Assembly (NCBI GenBank): GCA_017979445.1
Contig: CM030707.1
Coordinates: 26,133,756 to 26,197,755, forward strand
Length of the DNA: 64,000 nt
Direction: 5' to 3'
Origin: Akebia trifoliata
Lineage: Eukaryota; Streptophyta; Magnoliopsida; Ranunculales; Lardizabalaceae
In this document: positions 59,276 to 64,000 of the stretch, piece by piece
How the letters are laid out: each line of letters opens with the position of its first letter
Numbering within the stretch: the stretch's first letter is position 1
Translations under genes and position numbers: made by a program
Notes under the pieces: generated by a model
Told to the model about the DNA's origin: nothing
Seen by the model: only the letters and a program-made list of their open reading frames with translations
The model's database searches: none

Positions 59276-60702
59276 TGTGACTGAAAGCGCCCTCGATTAG
59301 AGGGATCAGCAGATCCGCTTTTGATTTTTGAGGTTTGGGAGTCGCCACCTAGTTATTACGGTTTAGGAATCGAACATTAACACTAATATATGAAAGAAAA
59401 TACGGGTCCGGGGATCACGTTATGGGGTTGGATGGTGTTAGGCACCAACCCCGCCCGACAAACGTTGGTTTTTACTTTTTTCAAATAAAACTATATTGCT
59501 AAAAAATCCAAATAAATAATAAAAAAATAAGAATAAAAAATACATAGATGATCACAACGATAGTTCCCTCAGAGCTGACGGATAGATTCCTTACTTCGTT
59601 TCTATTACTAGATCCGCTTCAGATCTTTAAGATGAAGTATCTTCTCTTTAGGTCTAAGTACTTCCTAATTTTTGATGGATTTCTGGGTATTTTTGAAGGG
59701 TTTCTGAATGTTTTTTGAGCTAAAATTGGGGGTTGGATGATAGGTAAGAGGTTAGGACTTCAAAATTAGGATTTTGGGAAGGTTGGGGAGGCTTTGTGAC
59801 CTACTTTTTTTAGGGTTTTCTCTTTGATAAGAAAATAGGTTGTAGAGACCCCTATTTATAGATTTTTTAAGAACTTTTTAAATAGAGTTAAAGTTAGATT
59901 ATATTTCTTTTAGATAGTTTTAGAGTTTAATTAGAATTCTATTAGATAGTTTTGACTTTGTCTTATTAAATTGACTTGACATTAGGGTTTTGACTTAAGT
60001 CTTACTTGAGTGACTTGACTTTAGGATTTTGACTTAAGTTTACTTAATTGACTTAAATTTTTTTAATTTTAATTAGTATTTTACGTTACATTAATTAATA
60101 TTTTAATTATTAATTTCAGAATTTTTAATTATTAAAATTGTAAAATTATCGTTTTACCCTCGGAGAGGACTTTTTACGTTTTAAGTCATTTTTCGATGTT
60201 CTAGGATGTTTTGGAATCAATTTTTCAAAAGACATTCAATGAAAATATCGGTTTGTGCCACTTATTAATTTTTTTGGCATGAAATGATCATGAACTTTAT
60301 GAGGGGCATTTTCGTAATTTTATCAAATTTGATAAAAATTTGTGAAAGACTTATTTGATTTCAATTTGTTATTTTATGTGTTTGAAAGGATTTTTCTAAG
60401 CGTACTGTAGACTCTAGGGATGTTTTGATGTTAGGGGTATTTTGGTAATTTGATAATTTTTTAGTAATTTTTATCGTAAAACTTTTTTTTGTCTGAAAAA
60501 TATGATTTTTATGTTTTGGGATCATATTTTCCTAGTGTAGTGTGGTTTCTACAGTTTTGTTAGTTCGAGATACCTTATCCGAATTTCTGAAACATATTTG
60601 GTAACCAAATAGAGCATTGGAATAAACATCCATCATTGGGAACTGTTGCAATCGGGTTGACGAGTTGATTAATCAGGCGAGTGCGAAAATGGGGTGTCTA
60701 CA
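59276..60702 (-). repeat. 3' LTR of a second Tat/Ogre-type element
   Basis: On the minus strand it begins TGTAGACACCCCATTTTCGC at 60702. Just before it, in minus-strand order, stands CCAAAGAGGGCATC, the polypurine tract expected before a 3' LTR. The U5 side has GGTGGCGACTCCC at about 59340, as in the other LTRs of this group. A TATA box (TATAAATAGG) lies at about 59851-59860 on the minus strand. The lower limit near 59276 (TGTGACTG on the plus strand) is a guess. Confidence 0.75.
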
Positions 60703-62374
60703 GATGCCCTCTTTGGCAGAGGGTTGAAGCAAACTAGATAACAAATCTATTTTGGTAGATAGTACGATATCCGAATGCCAAAGCTAGTGACAGTTCATTT
60801 TGTAGCCTAATTTAGCAATTCGTCGAGGCATTCGGATCCTTGAGGGTAAAACTATTCCCTAACAAAAGGTTGTTAGGTCCTCTAGTGCAAGTTTTCACTG
60901 GCAGTGTCAGATCCTTGAATTTTAGAAAATTCTCCTTAACTAATTGAACAAATGTGCACGTGTATGTTTGAGATAAATCTCAGAGGATCTGAGCAAAATT
61001 TATGTAAAAACTGAGTAAAATCTAAGCATAACTGAGCATATCTAAAAATAATCGGAGCATTATTTGAGTAAAAATTGAATATCTTACTCTACATACCCTG
61101 GGTGAAAGAGTAATGACCTAATTTTCTAGGAGTCTTATTCTACCTACTCGGGGTGAAAGAGTAATGGCCTATTTTTTTGGAAGTTCTACTCTACATACTT
61201 GGAGGGAAACTACATATCAGAGAAGAAAGAAAGTGCACCTTGTATGAATGTTTGAAATATTTGATTACCACAAGCGCAATAAAGATTCAACTTTAAATTT
61301 TGACTTTTTATATTGAAGATTTTGAATCAAGCTCAACAAAATATTTCCTTTCAAGATTCATTGTAGAATCCACAATTTTCTCTCTTGATTCACTTAGAGA
61401 AGTAGAAAATTTTCAGATCAGTCGTAGACGATGCTCATGACTTCTGAGTCTTTGCTTGATTTAAGCTGGGTGTTGAACTTGATTATTCGAACTTCAGATG
61501 TTTCGGCTCGAACCGCTTTTTAGCTTTTCAACTCTATGGAGATTTTCTTTGTTACTCTAACTTTTACCTAGATTGTCTTTTCAAGTTTTCAAACTAGTAA
61601 GCATGCTCTAGTTTTTGCTTAGATCGCCTTTTCAAGTTTTTGATTTAGCGAGCTTTTTTCTTTTTTCTTTGCTTTGATTGTTGTCAAGACCGTCATTTCG
61701 GATTTTCAACCTTGCGAGCTTGCTTTAATTTTACTTAAGTCGTCCTTTCGGGTTTTCAACTTAGCAGGCTCTTTTTTCTTTACTCTAATTATTGCCAAGA
61801 CCGCCCTTTCGGATTTTCAACCTTGCAAGCTTGCCTTAATTCTTGCCTAAGTTGCCCTTTCGGATTTTCAACTTAACAGGTCCCATTTATCTTTTTTTTC
61901 TTTTTCTGCACTTCTGGAATTGCTGTCTGATCATGCTTTACTACCTTCTTTAACTTTTTCGCACGATACTTAGGAGGACTTTCATGAGTTAGCTTAGGAC
62001 TGGGTATAAAAGAAAGGAGTTTTAAGGCTCAAAAACCTGAATGCCCCTTGTGTGGCATTTCTTTCTTTTTCTTTGAACTTTCTTCCCTATATATTTATTT
62101 TTATTTTTTTTCCGTGTAAGGAAATATATATATTTTATTTTGATGTGGTCAGGCCTGAAGTAACTTTTCAGGTTGCGTATGTACTCCAGGATTTTGGGAT
62201 CAGACCAAAACGTAGTTCAAATTTTTCCCTCCTCTGGGTTAGGTGATCGGATTGAGAAAATAAAAATGTTTTTTTTTAAATTTATTTTTTGAAAAAGGCT
62301 GCAAAGGGCTGAGAAAGGAGATATTGAACTTTTGAACTGGTAACAGGAAATTGATTTGGCCGAAGATGACCTCC
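60703..62374 (-). other. 3' untranslated region of the second Tat/Ogre-type element, with two arrays
   Basis: Array 1 (about 61079-61205): three units of about 60 bp built on TCTACATAC..GGGTGAAAGAGTAATG. Array 2 (about 61500-61885): units of about 60 bp built on CCTTTCGGATTTTCAACTTA and GCAAGCTTGCCTTAATT. Tat/Ogre elements often carry tandem repeats between pol and the 3' LTR. No gene is seen. Confidence 0.7.
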
Positions 62375-63007
62375 TTAAATGTAGTACTGCTTGATCTGGT
62401 CAAGGTTGGTTGGTTCTGATAATTCGATTCCATTATGATCTTGAAGTCTGACAGTTTTTCCCAGTAATATTTCTTTGATGATGAACGGACTTCCCCAATT
62501 TGGTTTGAACTTCTCTCTAGGGTCAAAGATAGGTGCCCGATTTTCTTTAAGTATTAAATCCCGACTTGCAAGTGTCGGGCTTTGATCTTCTTGTCAAATA
62601 CATGGGCGACTCTTCTTTGATAAGCCTGCACGTGGTACAGACCTCTTAGTTATTTTTCTTTGATCAAATTTAATTCTTTATACCGTTGACGAACCAAATC
62701 TATTTTTAGCAATTGACTTTCCATCAAGGCCTTGAGTGACGGGATTTCCCTTTCAACTGGTAAGATTATTTGTGTATCATACACTAGATGGTAGAAAGTA
62801 GTTCCAGTGAAAGACTGTATTGAAATACGATATACTCATAGTGCAACTGGTAACTTCTCTAAGCAATCCTGGTTTGATTGACACATTTTTCTTATTGGTT
62901 GTTTTAATTTCTCCATTGGTCTGAGGATGATAGAAAGATGATTTGTGATGCTGGATCTTGAACTTTGAAAACAAAGTAATCATTGACTTTGAAGTATTAC
63001 CCATCAT
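62375..63007 (-). pseudogene. Integrase C-terminal part of the second Tat/Ogre-type element
   Basis: Minus strand from 63007: MITLFSKFKIQHHKSSFYHP then QTNGEIKTTNKK, the end of the DDE core. In the family motif NGQVEVTNK the eighth position is the catalytic Glu; here it is Lys. Farther on, QRRVAHVFDKKIKARHLQVG and NWGSPFIIKEILLGKTVRLQ belong to the C-terminal domain, which ends KQYYI and a TAA at 62375-62377. Stops and shifts lie between the pieces. It is oriented like the 3' LTR at 59276-60702. Confidence 0.75.
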
Positions 63008-64000
63008 CAGAGACCAATTCCAAAAGTACCCTGTATCGACTTATGGCATTTGTTTTGCAGAGAGGACAACATCGACATGTTTTGTAACATCTTCTTTGGT
63101 TTAATTAGTATTTCCATTCCATCGAGCGAGTATTTATTCCATGTATTGAACAACAGCCAAGCTTACACCAAACGTATCCTCATAGGATCACGTGAACAAG
63201 TCTTTTGAAATTTTTGAGTAGATTCATTATCCCCTCGTATTCCTCTAGGGATAAGATGACTTCTATTTGAATTTTTTAAGAATTTTTTATTCTGAGATCA
63301 ATAACCTAAAGGTTGAGCCCAACCATTATTTTCTTGTTCAGGAAATAAATCTTTCCTTGAAGTCAGATTATTAATTAATTCGTTAATGTGCTCGAGGTAT
63401 TCAAGAATTTCCTTTATCCAATCAAATTCAGATGGGGCGACAAACACCTCTACAAACTCAACAAACTAACTCGACTCAACAGGAAAATAATAAACTCGAT
63501 CTAAAGAAGACATGACCTTGTTGAAAAAAAGGACTCGAGCTAACTCAAACGACTCATGAAAACTCAAGACAACTACTTACAATGGGCTTGATTATGACTG
63601 AGGACTGAGACATTGCTTACAACTGGCAGGACTGAGGCACTGTGATCTTCAAGGAACAACTTTGTAATTTTGAGAAATTTTGGGGTCATTGCTGACTTGG
63701 TGCTGACATTTGTTCTAACTGACTGGGTTTACAACCCTAGCTGGAATTCAATTTTGGGGTCTTTTTCTTTTTTTTTTGGAAAATATTTTTCTTCTAGAAA
63801 ATATTTCTTTTAAAATGGGTTGAAACCCGAATTAGAAAAGAATTTGAATTCCATTTTGATTTAAATAACCTGGCCCACCATGATTGTTGGATCATTGCCA
63901 AGTTTTTTTTTTTTAAATTTAAAAATAGACTCTTTATTGGGTTGGTGCACCCAGTAATATAGTAATTTCGAATCAGGTTTAAATAAAGATTACTCCTTGA
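63008..64000. other. Unassigned end of the window
   Basis: It should hold the upstream integrase core of the same element, but I could not read a convincing frame. The last 500 bp (GACTCGAGCTAACTCAAACG, CAACTGGCAGGACTGAGGCA) may belong to another inserted element. No gene is claimed. Confidence 0.35.

Overview
The window is nuclear DNA of a flowering plant, most likely a dicot or other broad-leaved angiosperm. It is AT-rich, full of nested LTR retrotransposons and MITEs, and holds only two intact host genes: an eight-exon squalene epoxidase gene and an intronless pentatricopeptide-repeat (PPR) gene. They lie tail to tail between about 27.3 and 34.3 kb. No species can be named from the sequence alone.

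Layout. (1) 1-12267: most of a minus-strand Ty3/gypsy element of the Tat/Ogre kind, with decayed gag, protease, G-patch, RT, two RNase H domains and integrase, a leader of about 2.9 kb packed with tandem arrays, and a 5' LTR of 2.27 kb. It has split a CACTA-type DNA transposon whose end survives at 12268-12509. (2) 12510-27290: gene-free DNA with many small elements: a hAT MITE with an 8-bp target duplication, SINE-like units, two Tourist-like MITEs, three copies of a Mutator-like MITE, and three copies of a fold-back element sitting in TA repeats. (3) 27291-34320: the gene island. The squalene epoxidase introns carry two MITE remnants. (4) 34618-43012: a PIF/Harbinger transposon with a Myb/SANT ORF1, a broken DDE transposase and a third, broken GRF zinc-finger plus membrane-helix ORF. 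A 2,075-bp solo LTR with perfect ATTAC duplications sits 14 bp before ORF1. (5) 43013-45063: a long inverted repeat, a MITE also found in the squalene epoxidase gene, and a GC-rich island that looks organellar. (6) 45064-50161: a complete but dead chromodomain (Reina-like) Ty3/gypsy element with both LTRs, a tRNA-iMet primer site and perfect CGTTC duplications. (7) 50162-59275: a Ty1/copia RT fragment, a strongly decayed Ty3/gypsy gag/protease region, and LTR-like tandem units. (8) 59276-64000: the 3' LTR, 3' UTR arrays and integrase end of another minus-strand Tat/Ogre-like element.

How the parts act together. Squalene epoxidase makes 2,3-oxidosqualene, the branch point of sterol and triterpene synthesis. 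The PPR protein should edit or process organelle RNA. The two genes are neighbours, not partners. The rest is a record of insertion, recombination (solo LTR), methylation-type C-to-T decay, and spread of short hairpin elements, some now inside host introns. No element here looks able to move by itself. The least familiar items are the GRF/membrane ORF inside the Harbinger element, the hairpin-unit tandem arrays in the Tat leader, and the one-sided-hairpin MITE family.
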